DNA of 64,000 nt from Azorhizobium sp965227945 (GCA_965227945.1 CBDDGQ010000005.1:1663205-1727204), one strand, 5' to 3'; shown: positions 44,980 through 53,912, numbered from the stretch's first letter. Notes: generated by a model not told the origin, from the letters alone. Program-made: numbers and translations.

Positions 44980-47091
44980 ATGGATATTGCCATGCCCTTT
45001 TTGATGTCCCGCCCGTCCATGGGCCGCAGGCGCGCGCGGCGCCATGCGCTGCTGGCCGCCACGGCTTTGCTCTCGTCCACCGCCTTGTCGCAGGCCCAAG
45101 ATGCGCCGGTGGCCCTTCCGGTTGTCACCGTTCAGGCCCCCGCCGGCGGGTCCCTGACCGTGCCGTCGGCGGCCGAGGCCCGCGCCGCCATCGACCTCAC
45201 GCCCGGCGGCGTGGAGGTGGTGACGGACGACGCCTGGACCAACACCCGCGCCACCACCATCAAGGACATGCTGGACTTCGTGCCCGGCGTGTTCGCCCAG
45301 CCCAAATGGGGGGAGGACACTCGCCTCTCCATTCGCGGCTCCGGCGTCTCCCGCAGCGCCCATCTGCGTGGCATCCAGCTGTTCCAGGACGGCATTCCGC
45401 TCAGTTCCGTGGACGGCGGCGGCGATTTCCAGGAGATCGACCCCACCGCCTTTCAATATGTGGAGGTGTTCAAGGGCGCCAATGGCTACCAGTTCGGTGC
45501 CAATGCCTTGGGCGGTGCCATCAATTTCGTCACCTTCACCGGCCGCGACGCCGCGCCCGCCGAGGTACGGGTGGATGCCGGGTCGTTCGGCTTCTATCGC
45601 TTCCAGGCCAGTGCCGGTGGCGCGCAGGGGGCGTTCGATGGGTTCGTCACCGGATCCTGGCTGACCCAGGATGGGTATCGCCAGCATTCTGCCGGCGAGA
45701 ACACCCGCGGCAGCGCCAATTTCGGCATCCAGATCAACGAGAACGTGGAAACGCGCTTCTATCTGAACGCCACCAATGTGGACCAGCAGATCCCCGGCGC
45801 CGTATCAAAAACGGTGGCGCTGAACTCGCCACAAACCGCCAATCCCACCAACGTCCTGCTGAACTATCAGCGCAACATCGACTCGGTGCGGCTGGCGAAC
45901 AAGACCACTTTCGTGCTCTCGGACACCACCAAGATCGATGCCGGCGTGTTCTACACCAACAAGGATCTGAACCACCCGATCTTCCAGGTGCTGAATTACA
46001 ATTATGAGGAATATGGCGGCTTCACCCGCCTGGTGGATGAACGCACCATCGGCGGCTTCAACAACCGCCTAGTGGCCGGCATCAATTATGGCACCGGCAC
46101 AACCAATGCCCAGCGCTACACCAATGTGGGCGGCAACGCCGGAGCACTCGCCTATTTCTCCGACGATGCGGCCACCAACACCACCTACTACATGGAGGAC
46201 AATCTCTATTTGACCCCGACCTTCTCCTTGGTGGGGGCCTTCCAATATCTCAATGCCAGCCTGGACCGCACGGCCTATTACAACGCCACCTCCGGCAGCA
46301 ACGAATACAACCTGTTCCTGCCCAAGGTCGGCTTCGTCTTCGAACCGGCCGCCGGCGCGCAGGTCTATGGCAATGTCTCGCGCTCGGGCGAGGTGCCGAC
46401 CTTCTCGGAACTGACCAATTTCGTCGATCCGATCATCGGCAATCTGCAGGCGCAGACCGCCACCACGGCGGAAATCGGCACCCGCGGCCGGCTGCCGACC
46501 CTCACCTGGGATGTCTCGATCTATCGCTCGTGGGTCGAGAACGAACTCCAATGCCAGGACCCCGGCAATACCTATGGTCTCACCTGCACGGTGGTGAACC
46601 TCGGCAGCACCATCCACCAGGGCGCGGAAGTGGGCTTTGGCACCGTGGTGCTGAAGGACCTGTTCACGCCCGGTCCGGTCACCGATCAGGTCTGGCTGAA
46701 CGTCGCCTATACTTATAGCGACTTCTATTTCAACAATGATCCCGTGTGGGGCAACAACCGCCTGCCCGGCGTTCCGCCGCACTATCTGCGGGCCGAGCTG
46801 CTCTACAAGCACCCCAGCGGCTTCTATGCGGGGCCGAACGTGGAATGGGTGCCGGTGTCCTATTATGTGGACGATGCCAACACCCTCTCCTCCTCGCCTT
46901 ATGCGCTGCTGAACTTCAAGGCGGGCTATTCCACCGGCAAGGGCCCGTCCATCTATCTGGATGCCCGCAACCTGCTGAACGTGAACTATATCGCCAGCGC
47001 CAACATCACCGCACGGGCGAGCCAGAATCAGGCGCTGTTCGAGCCGGGCAGCGGCCGCTCGGTGAGCCTCGGCACAAGGTTCACCTTCTGA
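44980..47091 (+). CDS. TonB-dependent outer-membrane receptor
   Basis: Outer-membrane transporter of 703 residues. A basic start and signal peptide (RHALLAATALLSSTALSQAQ, cleavage after AQA near residue 40) precede a TonB-box-like LPVVTVQAP. The plug domain (about 70-185) has TTIKDMLDFVPGVFAQPKWG, RLSIRGSGVSRSAHLRGIQL and VEVFKGANGYQFGANALGGA. The rest is a 22-strand barrel ending with terminal Phe (SLGTRFTF). The plug is closest in style to siderophore/FecA-like receptors. The substrate is not evident. It pairs with the DUF2946 gene and the divergent tonB-exbD-exbB genes. Confidence 0.93.
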   Translation: MDIAMPFLMSRPSMGRRRARRHALLAATALLSSTALSQAQDAPVALPVVTVQAPAGGSLTVPSAAEARAAIDLTPGGVEVVTDDAWTNTRATTIKDMLDFVPGVFAQPKWGEDTRLSIRGSGVSRSAHLRGIQLFQDGIPLSSVDGGGDFQEIDPTAFQYVEVFKGANGYQFGANALGGAINFVTFTGRDAAPAEVRVDAGSFGFYRFQASAGGAQGAFDGFVTGSWLTQDGYRQHSAGENTRGSANFGIQINENVETRFYLNATNVDQQIPGAVSKTVALNSPQTANPTNVLLNYQRNIDSVRLANKTTFVLSDTTKIDAGVFYTNKDLNHPIFQVLNYNYEEYGGFTRLVDERTIGGFNNRLVAGINYGTGTTNAQRYTNVGGNAGALAYFSDDAATNTTYYMEDNLYLTPTFSLVGAFQYLNASLDRTAYYNATSGSNEYNLFLPKVGFVFEPAAGAQVYGNVSRSGEVPTFSELTNFVDPIIGNLQAQTATTAEIGTRGRLPTLTWDVSIYRSWVENELQCQDPGNTYGLTCTVVNLGSTIHQGAEVGFGTVVLKDLFTPGPVTDQVWLNVAYTYSDFYFNNDPVWGNNRLPGVPPHYLRAELLYKHPSGFYAGPNVEWVPVSYYVDDANTLSSSPYALLNFKAGYSTGKGPSIYLDARNLLNVNYIASANITARASQNQALFEPGSGRSVSLGTRFTF

Positions 47092-47098
47092 GGCACAG

Positions 47099-47128
47099 CG
47101 CCGCCCCGGCTCAAGAACCGGGGCGGCG
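47099..47128. terminator. Bidirectional hairpin between receptor and MFS genes
   Basis: An 11-bp perfect GC stem (47099-47109 with 47118-47128) and 8-base loop CTCAAGAA lie between the convergent receptor and sugar-transporter genes, 7 and 4 bases from their stops. No T-run follows, so termination strength is uncertain. Confidence 0.65.
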
Positions 47129-47132
47129 GATC

Positions 47133-48497
47133 TCATGCGGCCTTGGGGGCGCGGGCCAAGGCGCTGAAAGGCTTGCCGGACTTCAGATGCCGCTCGATGT
47201 CCTCCAGCGAAATGCCGCTGGTCTCCGGCACCAGGCGGGCGGTGAACACCACGCCGGCCACGCACACCAGGGCATAAATGGAGAACACCCCGGCCAGCCC
47301 GATGGACGCCACCAACACGGGAAAGGTGAGCACGACGATGAAGTTGAACACCCAGTTGGTGATCGACGCCGCGCTCATGCCCGGCCCGCGCAGATGCAGC
47401 GGGAAGATCTCCGACATCATCACCCAGGGCAGCGGGCCGATGCTGATGGCGAACGAGGCGACGTAGAGCACCAGACCGATCAGCGCCAAGGTCTGAAGGT
47501 CCGACGACCCGGTGCCCGCCGCTGCCGCGATCAGGCCCAGGCTCAAGGCGGCGCCGGTGAAGCCGATGAACAGCAGCCGACGCCGGCCGATCCGGTCGAT
47601 CAGCGCCATGGCGGCCAGGGTCACCAGCACATTCACCACGCCGATTCCCACCGTCGCCAGCATCTGGGTGGAGGTGGAATCGAAGCCGGACAGCCGGAAC
47701 ACCGTGGGCGCGAAATAGATCACCGCATTGATGCCGCTGAGCTGCTGCAGGAAGAACAGCCCCATGCCGACGATCAGGGCCGGCCGGGCCACCGGGCCGA
47801 ACAGGTCGCGCCAGCCGCCCTGGTTCAGATCCACCTGCGCCGCCGCCTCAATGGCTCGCAATTCCTCGGTCACAAGGCGGTTCTCGATGGCGAGGCTCTG
47901 GGTCCTGGCGATCACCGCCCGGGCCTCTTCCCGCCGTCCGCGCAGCACCAGCCAGCGCGGGGTATCCGACAACACGGCCACGCCGATGAGCAGCGCCGCG
48001 CCGGGCACGATGCCGGCGGCGAACATGGCCCGCCAGGAGTCCGAAAAGGCGTAGCCCACCAGATAGGCGCCCAGGATTCCCAGGGTGATGGCCAGCTGGT
48101 AAATGGACACCAGCATGCCGCGGATGCGGGCGGGCGCGGTCTCGGAAATATAGAGCGGCGCGATCATCGCCGCGACGCCGATGGCCAGACCCAGCAGCAA
48201 GCGGGCGACGCACACCAGCAACAGGCTGCCCGCCAAGGCCGAAAGCAGAGCGCCGATCACGAACAGCAGCGCCGCGCCCAGCAGCAGCTTGCGGCGTCCC
48301 ATGGGCCGCGCCAGGGCGCCGGCCACCAGTGCCCCGCCCACCGCGCCCAGCGGCACGGTGGCGGTCATGATGCCCTCCGCCAGCGGCGAAATGCCGAATT
48401 CCGCCCGCAGCAGATGCAGGGCGCCGGCAATGACGCCCTCATCAAAGCCGAACAGCAGGCCGGCGATCCCGGCGATGGCGGCGATCAGATACACCAT
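47133..48497 (-). CDS. Sugar:proton symporter, MFS (GalP/XylE-like)
   Basis: Twelve-helix transporter of 454 residues from ATG 48497, preceded by ribosome site GGGGAGGAG. Sugar-porter motifs: LFGFDEGVIAGAL in helix 1, ARPMGRRKLLLG after helix 2, YISETAPARIRGMLVSIYQL, GINAVIYFAPTVF in helix 7, DRIGRRRLLFIG, and the C-terminal LVPETSGISLEDIE. The frame extends to 48620 but without transporter-like sequence. Expected substrate is a monosaccharide such as galactose, glucose, xylose or myo-inositol. It stands alone. Confidence 0.93.
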   Translation of the reverse strand: MVYLIAAIAGIAGLLFGFDEGVIAGALHLLRAEFGISPLAEGIMTATVPLGAVGGALVAGALARPMGRRKLLLGAALLFVIGALLSALAGSLLLVCVARLLLGLAIGVAAMIAPLYISETAPARIRGMLVSIYQLAITLGILGAYLVGYAFSDSWRAMFAAGIVPGAALLIGVAVLSDTPRWLVLRGRREEARAVIARTQSLAIENRLVTEELRAIEAAAQVDLNQGGWRDLFGPVARPALIVGMGLFFLQQLSGINAVIYFAPTVFRLSGFDSTSTQMLATVGIGVVNVLVTLAAMALIDRIGRRRLLFIGFTGAALSLGLIAAAAGTGSSDLQTLALIGLVLYVASFAISIGPLPWVMMSEIFPLHLRGPGMSAASITNWVFNFIVVLTFPVLVASIGLAGVFSIYALVCVAGVVFTARLVPETSGISLEDIERHLKSGKPFSALARAPKAA

Positions 48498-48731
48498 GAC
48501 GTCTGCTCCTCCCCTGCCCGCCTCCAACGCGCGGTTGCAACGTCTGTAGCGAGGCGCGTGCCGGCTGTGAAGCTGCATGGTCAGGTGGTAGCAGCCGGCA
48601 GGCGGGCGGCGAAAACGCATGGCGCATCTGCGTCCGGCGGCGGGCGGGCGGGCACAGCGGGATTGACGGGGGCACCAACCTCCCGTAACGCCTCAGGCCT
48701 CTCGCACAACAATGGACCCGCGCGTCGCGCC

Positions 48732-50090
48732 ATGGCTGAACTCGCGCCCACCCGCCTGCCCCCCAGCGCCGCCTCCGGAGCGCCGCGCATTTCGTTCGTC
48801 TCGCTGGGCTGCCCCAAGGCGCTGGTGGACAGCGAGCGCATCATCACCCGCCTGCGGGCGGAGGGGTATGAGCTGACGCGCAATCACGACGGCGCCGATC
48901 TGGTGATCGTCAACACCTGCGGCTTCCTCGACAGCGCCAAGGCCGAGAGCCTGTCGGCCATCGGCGAAGCCTTGGCGGAAAACGGCCGGGTGGTGGTGAC
49001 CGGCTGCATGGGCGCCGAGCCGGAGCAGATCCGCGCGGTGCACCCCAGCGTGCTGGCGATCAGCGGCCCGCAGCAATATGAGAGCGTGCTCGCCGCGGTC
49101 CATGACGCGGTGCCGCCGCAGCACGACCCGTTCCTGGATCTCGTGCCGGAACAAGGCATTAAGCTCACCCCCCGGCATTATGCCTATCTGAAGATCTCGG
49201 AAGGCTGCAACAATCGCTGCACCTTCTGCATCATCCCCAAGCTGCGCGGTGATCTGGTCTCCCGCCCGCTCAACGAGGTGATGCGCGAGGCGGAAAAGCT
49301 TGTGACCGCAGGGGTCAAGGAGCTGCTGGTCATCTCTCAGGACACCTCCGCCTATGGGGTGGATCTGAAATATGCCGAGAGCCGCTGGAAGGACCGGGAC
49401 TGGTCCACGCGCTTCTTCGATCTGGCCGAGGCGCTGGGCGAGCTGGGCGCCTGGGTGCGGCTGCATTATGTCTACCCTTACCCCCATGTGGACCGGGTGA
49501 TGGAGCTGATGGCAGCCGGCAAGGTGTTGCCGTATCTGGATATTCCGTTCCAGCATGCGAGCCCGACCGTGCTGCGGCGGATGAGGCGGCCGGCGGCGCA
49601 GGAGAAGACCCTCGCCCGCGTCCTGGGCTGGCGGGCGGCGGTGCCGGACCTCACTTTGCGCTCCACCTTCATCGTCGGCTTCCCCGGCGAGACTGAGGCG
49701 GAGTTCCAGGAACTGCTGGATTTCCTGGACGAAGCCCAGCTCGATCGGGTGGGCTGCTTCAAATATGAGGCGGTGGCTGGCGCGCCCGCCAACGGCCTTG
49801 AGGGCGCTGTGCCCGAAGAGGTAAAAGCTGAGCGTTATGATCGGTTTATGCGCACCCAGCAGGCGATCTCGGCGCGCCGGCTGAAGCGCAAGGTGGGCAC
49901 CCGTCAGCAGGTCATCATCGATCAGGTGAATGCCGGCGGCGGTCTCGGCCGGACCAAGGGCGACGCCCCGGAAATCGACGGCTCGGTGCGGATTTCCGCC
50001 CGCCGGCCGCTGCGGGTGGGCGAGATCACCACGGTGAAGATCGACGCCGCCGACGCCTATGACCTGATCGGCACCGCCGTCGGATTCTGA
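48732..50090 (+). CDS. rimO: Ribosomal protein S12 methylthiotransferase
   Basis: Radical-SAM enzyme adding a methylthio group to the conserved Asp of ribosomal protein S12. The 452-residue product starts MAELAPTRL at ATG 48732. The N-terminal UPF0004 domain has cysteines in SLGCPKALVDSE, VNTCGFLDSAK and VTGCMGAEP. The radical-SAM motif is CNNRCTFCIIP, and FIVGFPGET is typical. A C-terminal TRAM domain ends the protein (about residues 385-452). The S12-type SLGCPK motif separates it from MiaB. A strong terminator follows at 50276. Confidence 0.97.
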   Translation: MAELAPTRLPPSAASGAPRISFVSLGCPKALVDSERIITRLRAEGYELTRNHDGADLVIVNTCGFLDSAKAESLSAIGEALAENGRVVVTGCMGAEPEQIRAVHPSVLAISGPQQYESVLAAVHDAVPPQHDPFLDLVPEQGIKLTPRHYAYLKISEGCNNRCTFCIIPKLRGDLVSRPLNEVMREAEKLVTAGVKELLVISQDTSAYGVDLKYAESRWKDRDWSTRFFDLAEALGELGAWVRLHYVYPYPHVDRVMELMAAGKVLPYLDIPFQHASPTVLRRMRRPAAQEKTLARVLGWRAAVPDLTLRSTFIVGFPGETEAEFQELLDFLDEAQLDRVGCFKYEAVAGAPANGLEGAVPEEVKAERYDRFMRTQQAISARRLKRKVGTRQQVIIDQVNAGGGLGRTKGDAPEIDGSVRISARRPLRVGEITTVKIDAADAYDLIGTAVGF

Positions 50091-50275
50091 CCTTCGCCAC
50101 ATCCCCGCCACCGTATGCGACATCCACCGCCCCGGATGGCTGTGGATGGACGCGGATGGAACACCCTGTCATGCGACAGATCGCACGCGCCGCGTACGCC
50201 ACCGGCGCGACCGGCGGCCGACGCCCCGTGTCCCCCGCCTCGCCCGCGCCCCTGCCGATGCCCACCCTCCAAACG

Positions 50276-50319
50276 CAGAACGCCGGCGGTGCCCTCTGGA
50301 GGCAGCCGCCGGCGTTCTG
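50276..50319 (+). terminator. Intrinsic terminator after rimO
   Basis: A perfect 14-bp stem (50276-50289 with 50306-50319) with a loop that can itself pair (TGCC with GGCA), followed on the plus strand by GATTTATT. It may also serve minus-strand rpoZ, which ends at 50416. The remaining 325-base rimO-rpoZ gap shows only GGATGG-type short repeats near 50133-50158. Confidence 0.8.
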
Positions 50320-50415
50320 GATTTATTCGGCTCGAGTGGGCCACGGATCGCGGGCCCCGGGACCCGATGGCGTCACCGGCGCGATCCAGAGCGGATGCGC
50401 CGGCGCCGCGGGCGC

Positions 50416-50802
50416 TCAGCCCTCGTCGTCGTCGGTCTGTTCCGGCGGCACCAGGCCCTGGAGGCCGGCCAGCAGCTCTTCCTCGGTCATGCGGTCGAGC
50501 ATCACGTCGGAATCGTCGCCGGAGCCCGAGCTGTTGCCCAGCAGCGGCACCATCTCCGGCTCGGGCTCGTCCACCTCGGTGTACTTCTGCAGCGAGTGGA
50601 TGAGGTCTTCCTTGAGATCCTCGGGGCTGACCGTCTCGTCGGCAATTTCGCGCAGCGCCACCACCGGATTTTTGTCGTTATCCCGATCGATGGTGATCGG
50701 CGAACCGGAGGAGATCATGCGGGCACGGTGGCCGGCGAGCAGGACCAGCTCGAAACGATTGTCGACCTTGTCAATGCAATCCTCAACGGTGACACGGGCC
50801 AT
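50416..50802 (-). CDS. rpoZ: RNA polymerase omega subunit
   Basis: Small subunit that helps fold and assemble the beta-prime subunit; with DksA it forms a ppGpp site. The 128-residue product starts MARVTVEDCIDKVDNRFELV at ATG 50802. The core LLAGHRARMISSGSPITIDR and KNPVVALREIADETVSPEDL is characteristic of alphaproteobacterial omega. A long acidic C-terminal tail (after about residue 75) ends EQTDDDEG, as usual in this class. It stands alone, divergent from the NYN gene. Confidence 0.96.
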   Translation of the reverse strand: MARVTVEDCIDKVDNRFELVLLAGHRARMISSGSPITIDRDNDKNPVVALREIADETVSPEDLKEDLIHSLQKYTEVDEPEPEMVPLLGNSSGSGDDSDVMLDRMTEEELLAGLQGLVPPEQTDDDEG

Positions 50803-50962
50803 GAAATCGGCACTCCTTCGTGCGCGGGATCGCGATGCAGGGGATGGGAAAGATTGGCCGTATACCGCATTCGCTAGGTTGCGGCAAGCGACCGATACGT
50901 TTTTCGCTTGCAACTGGACGCTGTCTGTTCGAGAAATGCCGTCAAGTTCGAGTTTAAAACGC

Positions 50963-50982
50963 CTCTAGAGTAATCACTAGAG
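50963..50982. promoter_or_regulatory. Dyad CTCTAG-N8-CTAGAG upstream of the NYN-domain gene
   Basis: Perfect 6-base arms around AGTAATCA end 8 bases before the NYN ATG, in the AT-rich rpoZ/NYN divergent region. At this position it could be an operator or a leader hairpin that blocks the ribosome site. Confidence 0.45.
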
Positions 50983-50990
50983 ATTCCGAT

Positions 50991-51608
50991 ATGGACGCCC
51001 GTATGCAAGGTTTGGAAAAGATCGCACTGTTTATTGATGGTGCAAATTTGTATTCAGCGACCAAATCGCTTGGATTCGACATTGATTACAAACGTCTTTT
51101 GAAAGAATTTCAAGGGCGCGGGTATCTGCTTAGGGCGTTTTATTATACCACCCTAGTGGAGGATCAGGAGTACTCCTCCATCCGCCCGCTTCTGGATTGG
51201 CTCGACTATAACGGATATTCCGTCGTCACCAAACTGGCGCGGGAGTTCACCGACAGCCAGGGCCGCCGACGGGTACGCGGCAACATGGATATCGAAATCG
51301 CTGTCGATGCCATGGAACTGTGCGGCCATGTGGACCACATCGTGCTGTTCTCCGGCGATGGCGATTTCCGCTCCCTGGTGGAAGCGTTGCAGCGCCGCGG
51401 CATCCGGGTCAGCGTGGTGTCCACCATCTCCACCCAGCCGCCGCTGATTTCCGACGATCTGCGCCGGCAGGCCGATGTCTTCATCGATCTGGTTGACCTC
51501 CAGAGCAAAATCGGACGAGATCCCTCCGAACGCGCCGGACGCATGCAGGAGACTCCCCGCTTCCTGGAACGGCGCGGGTCGCCGGTGCCCGACACCAGCG
51601 ACACCTGA
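50991..51608 (+). CDS. NYN-domain (LabA/DUF88-like, PIN-fold) putative RNase
   Basis: PIN-like nuclease-fold protein of 205 residues. The acidic active-site residues are in LFIDGANLYSATKSLG, RGNMDIEIAVDAMELCGHVD and LFSGDGDFRSLVEALQRRG. The family includes LabA and endoribonucleases acting on structured RNA. The core covers residues 8-165; the remaining 40 residues are a polar tail. The first 40 codons are AT-richer than neighbours. A dyad precedes the start. The uracil-DNA glycosylase gene follows after 22 bases on the same strand. Confidence 0.88.
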   Translation: MDARMQGLEKIALFIDGANLYSATKSLGFDIDYKRLLKEFQGRGYLLRAFYYTTLVEDQEYSSIRPLLDWLDYNGYSVVTKLAREFTDSQGRRRVRGNMDIEIAVDAMELCGHVDHIVLFSGDGDFRSLVEALQRRGIRVSVVSTISTQPPLISDDLRRQADVFIDLVDLQSKIGRDPSERAGRMQETPRFLERRGSPVPDTSDT

Positions 51609-51630
51609 GCGCCGGAGACCCCGCCCCCGC

Positions 51631-52299
51631 ATGCCCCATGAACCCGGGCCTGATTGCCCTTTGTGCCCGCGCCTGGCCGGGTTTCGCGACCAGTGGCGCC
51701 GGGCCGAGCCGGCCTGGTTCAACGCCCCTGTGCCGGGCTTCGGCCCGCTGGATGCGCGGCTGCTGATCGTTGGGCTGGCGCCCGGCCTGCGCGGCGCCAA
51801 CCGCACCGGGCGCCCGTTCACCGGCGACTATGCGGGTGATCTGCTCTACCAGACGCTGATCGATTTCGGCTTTGCCCGCGGCACCTATGCCGCCCGCCCC
51901 GACGATGGGCTGCGCCTGCACGATGTGCGCATCGTCAATGCGGTCCGCTGCGTGCCGCCGGAGAACAAGCCGACCACGGAGGAAATCCGCACTTGCCGGC
52001 CATTCCTCGCCGCCGGCCTGGCGGCAATGCCGAAGCTCACCACCATTGTCGCCTTGGGCAAGATCGCCCATGATTCCACCGTCGTGACCCTGGGCGAGCG
52101 GATGTCGCGGGCGCGGTTCGGCCATGGCGCCCGGCACGTCATCGCCGGAAAGACCCTGTTCGGCAGCTATCACTGCTCGCGCTACAATACCAATACCGGC
52201 GTCCTGACCCCGACCATGTTCCAGGCGGTGTTCGCGGCGGTGCGCGCCCATCTGGACGCGCCAGACACGTCGCCGCTGCACAGCTCAAGCGGACGGTAG
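51631..52299 (+). CDS. Uracil-DNA glycosylase, family 5 (UDGb type)
   Basis: Base-excision repair enzyme of 222 residues. CPLCPRLAGFRDQWR near the N terminus supplies cluster-type cysteines. The first active-site motif is GLAPGLRGANRTGRPFTGDY, characteristic of UDGb, which lacks the polar catalytic residue of families 1-4. VRCVPPENKPTTEEIRTCRP holds further cysteines. The second motif reads SYHCSRYNTNTGVLT, where most members have HPSxxNT; the Pro is Cys here. ATG 51631 follows ribosome site GGAGA. Probably cotranscribed with the NYN gene. Confidence 0.9.
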   Translation: MPHEPGPDCPLCPRLAGFRDQWRRAEPAWFNAPVPGFGPLDARLLIVGLAPGLRGANRTGRPFTGDYAGDLLYQTLIDFGFARGTYAARPDDGLRLHDVRIVNAVRCVPPENKPTTEEIRTCRPFLAAGLAAMPKLTTIVALGKIAHDSTVVTLGERMSRARFGHGARHVIAGKTLFGSYHCSRYNTNTGVLTPTMFQAVFAAVRAHLDAPDTSPLHSSSGR

Positions 52300-52529
52300 A
52301 CGAGGATCCAGGGCCTTCGGCACCATGCCTGCCACCCCCCGCACGTTCGCCACCAGCAATTGCCTGCTCTGCGAGACCGTGAGCGGACCACAATTCCCGG
52401 TTTCGGCGCGGGTGCATGAAGTCTTGAATCCGGAGAATGGCTTCTCTTGTTTGTCAGGGATCTGATTGAAGAGAATGATGCCAGGCAGGAGATACACCTC
52501 ACCCATCACACGCTGAACACACGGACCGA

Positions 52530-52790
52530 CATGGTCATATGTTCGCGTGCCTGCTGCCGGCGACGGATCGCGCCGGGGCCATCGGGATCGCGGAAACCAT
52601 CCGCACCGGAATCCTGGATTTGGCCATCCCCCATGCCAAATCCCCGGTGGCGCGCGTCGTGACCGCCAGCCTGGGGGTGACCACCGCGCACTGCACGACC
52701 GATGGCGAGCCCAACCAAATCATCGCACGGGCCGACGCTCTTCTTTACCAAGCCAAAAAGGCCGGGCGGAATCAGGTGGCCGTCGGCTGA
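52530..52790 (+). pseudogene. Relic of a GGDEF (diguanylate cyclase) domain
   Basis: An 83-codon frame from ATG 52539 encodes only the C-terminal third of a GGDEF domain: FACLLPATDRAGAIGIAETI, VARVVTASLGVTTAH, IIARADALLYQAKKAGRNQV. In frame just before the ATG the codons read HGHMF where GGDEF would be, so the catalytic signature is lost. The preceding 230 bases (52300-52530) are lower in GC and hold no coherent N-terminal part. Interpreted as a decayed gene fragment. Confidence 0.7.
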
Positions 52791-52866
52791 AACGCGGTGG
52801 CGCCGCGCCCGACCGCTTGGCGCCCGGCCGCCCCTGCGAGCGGCCGCAGCGCCCCTTCCGCGCCAG

Positions 52867-53439
52867 TTACCGATCGCGCAGGAACGCCACCACCTGGGCC
52901 GCGCTCTGGTCGGGCGGGAACACCGGGTAGAAAACGTGGGAGACGGCGCCGGAATCGATCACCAGGGTGATGCGGCGCAGCAGGGTCTGGCCTTCCACCT
53001 GAAAGGTCGGCAGACGAATGGCGCGGGCCAGTTCCAGGCGATGGTCCGACAACAGCGGGAACGGCAGTTCCAGCCGCTCAACCACTTCGCGCTGATAGTC
53101 GGTGTCCTGGGCGGAGAGGCCGAACACATGCTCCACCCCGACGCTGCGCAAATCCTCGAAGTGGTCGCGGAAGCTGCAGGACTGCGGCGTGCATCCGCGC
53201 GCCCCGGGAATGAGGTCCCAGCCGTCCGGGCTCGGTGTGCCAGGGCGGGCCGTCCGCGGATAGATATAGACGACCGCCCGGCCGGACAGATCGGACAGGT
53301 CCACCACGCCGCCATGGGTGCCGGGCAGCCGGACCACGGGCAGTTCCAGGCCTGGCAGGTGCGCGGCCGCACCATCGTCCTCGGGCACCGGGAGATCGGG
53401 GGGCAAGGTCTGGAAATCGGTCACGGGGCACCTCGTCAT
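52867..53439 (-). CDS. Peroxiredoxin, PrxQ/BCP-like (AhpC/TSA family)
   Basis: Thiol peroxidase of 190 residues. Thioredoxin-fold core: LSDLSGRAVVYIYPRTARPG, then the peroxidatic cysteine region GARGCTPQSCSFRDHFEDLR with a CxxxxC pair (peroxidatic and likely resolving Cys), and EHVFGLSAQDTDYQREVVER. The segment between PRT and the cysteine (GTPSPDGWDLIPGARG) is longer than in E. coli BCP, marking a sub-branch. ATG 53439 has ribosome site GGGAGG; GTG 53424 is an alternative. A strong hairpin lies immediately upstream. Confidence 0.88.
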   Translation of the reverse strand: MTRCPVTDFQTLPPDLPVPEDDGAAAHLPGLELPVVRLPGTHGGVVDLSDLSGRAVVYIYPRTARPGTPSPDGWDLIPGARGCTPQSCSFRDHFEDLRSVGVEHVFGLSAQDTDYQREVVERLELPFPLLSDHRLELARAIRLPTFQVEGQTLLRRITLVIDSGAVSHVFYPVFPPDQSAAQVVAFLRDR

Positions 53440-53456
53440 CAGGGCGGCCTCCCAAT

Positions 53457-53494
53457 GCGCGGTCGCCTACCGGGGGTCCGATAGGCGACCGCGC
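53457..53494 (-). other. 13-bp hairpin just upstream of the peroxiredoxin ribosome site
   Basis: Perfect stem 53457-53469 with 53482-53494, 12-base loop, no T-run. On the minus strand it ends 17 bases before the ATG, directly followed by the GGGAGG ribosome site. It is either a leader regulatory structure or part of a mobile palindromic repeat. Confidence 0.6.
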
Positions 53495-53912
53495 GCGGCC
53501 CATGGCAAAGCCAGCCGTGCAGGAGGGCGCATCCGGGCAAGGCCATCACAGCTTGGCCATGGACGCAAATGTTTCCCGCCCGGCCGGCCACCAGGCGGCT
53601 CACGGTCCGCGCGCGCCCGCAGCTCCGATGGGGCGCCACCGTCCCGGACCCTCACGGCGCACCTGCCTCCCCCCCGGCATGCGGCGAGTTGCCGCAGAGC
53701 ACCACGATCTCTTCCGCGCCTGCGGCCCCCGGCGGGATGACGCGGCATGCTACGGCTTGTGCAGACCGGTCCATGATCGCCCGCCGCAAAATGCGCCCTC
53801 CCCCCGCGAGGGCGGCACCCCATTGCATGGCTGTCGATGTAGTTCATGATCGGGATCATGTGTCTCGCGCCGCAGACTCTGGCGCGGCGCATGACGCCAC
53901 ACGGGAGAAGCT
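53495..53912. other. Gene-free region before the EAL gene
   Basis: About 420 bases with no supportable gene; the open frames here are GC-driven and lack protein-like composition. The only clear structure is a 16-base palindrome at 53845-53860, listed separately. Confidence 0.6.
53845..53860. promoter_or_regulatory. Palindrome CATGATC-GG-GATCATG upstream of the EAL gene
   Basis: Perfect 7-base arms with a 2-base centre, 52 bases before the EAL-protein start. It is well placed for an operator of that gene; the binding protein is unknown. Confidence 0.5.

Noticed and set aside
46746..48731. In-frame upstream extension of rimO across the receptor end and MFS gene
   Set aside because: RimO similarity starts at ATG 48732; the extension is antisense to the MFS transporter and out of frame with the receptor.
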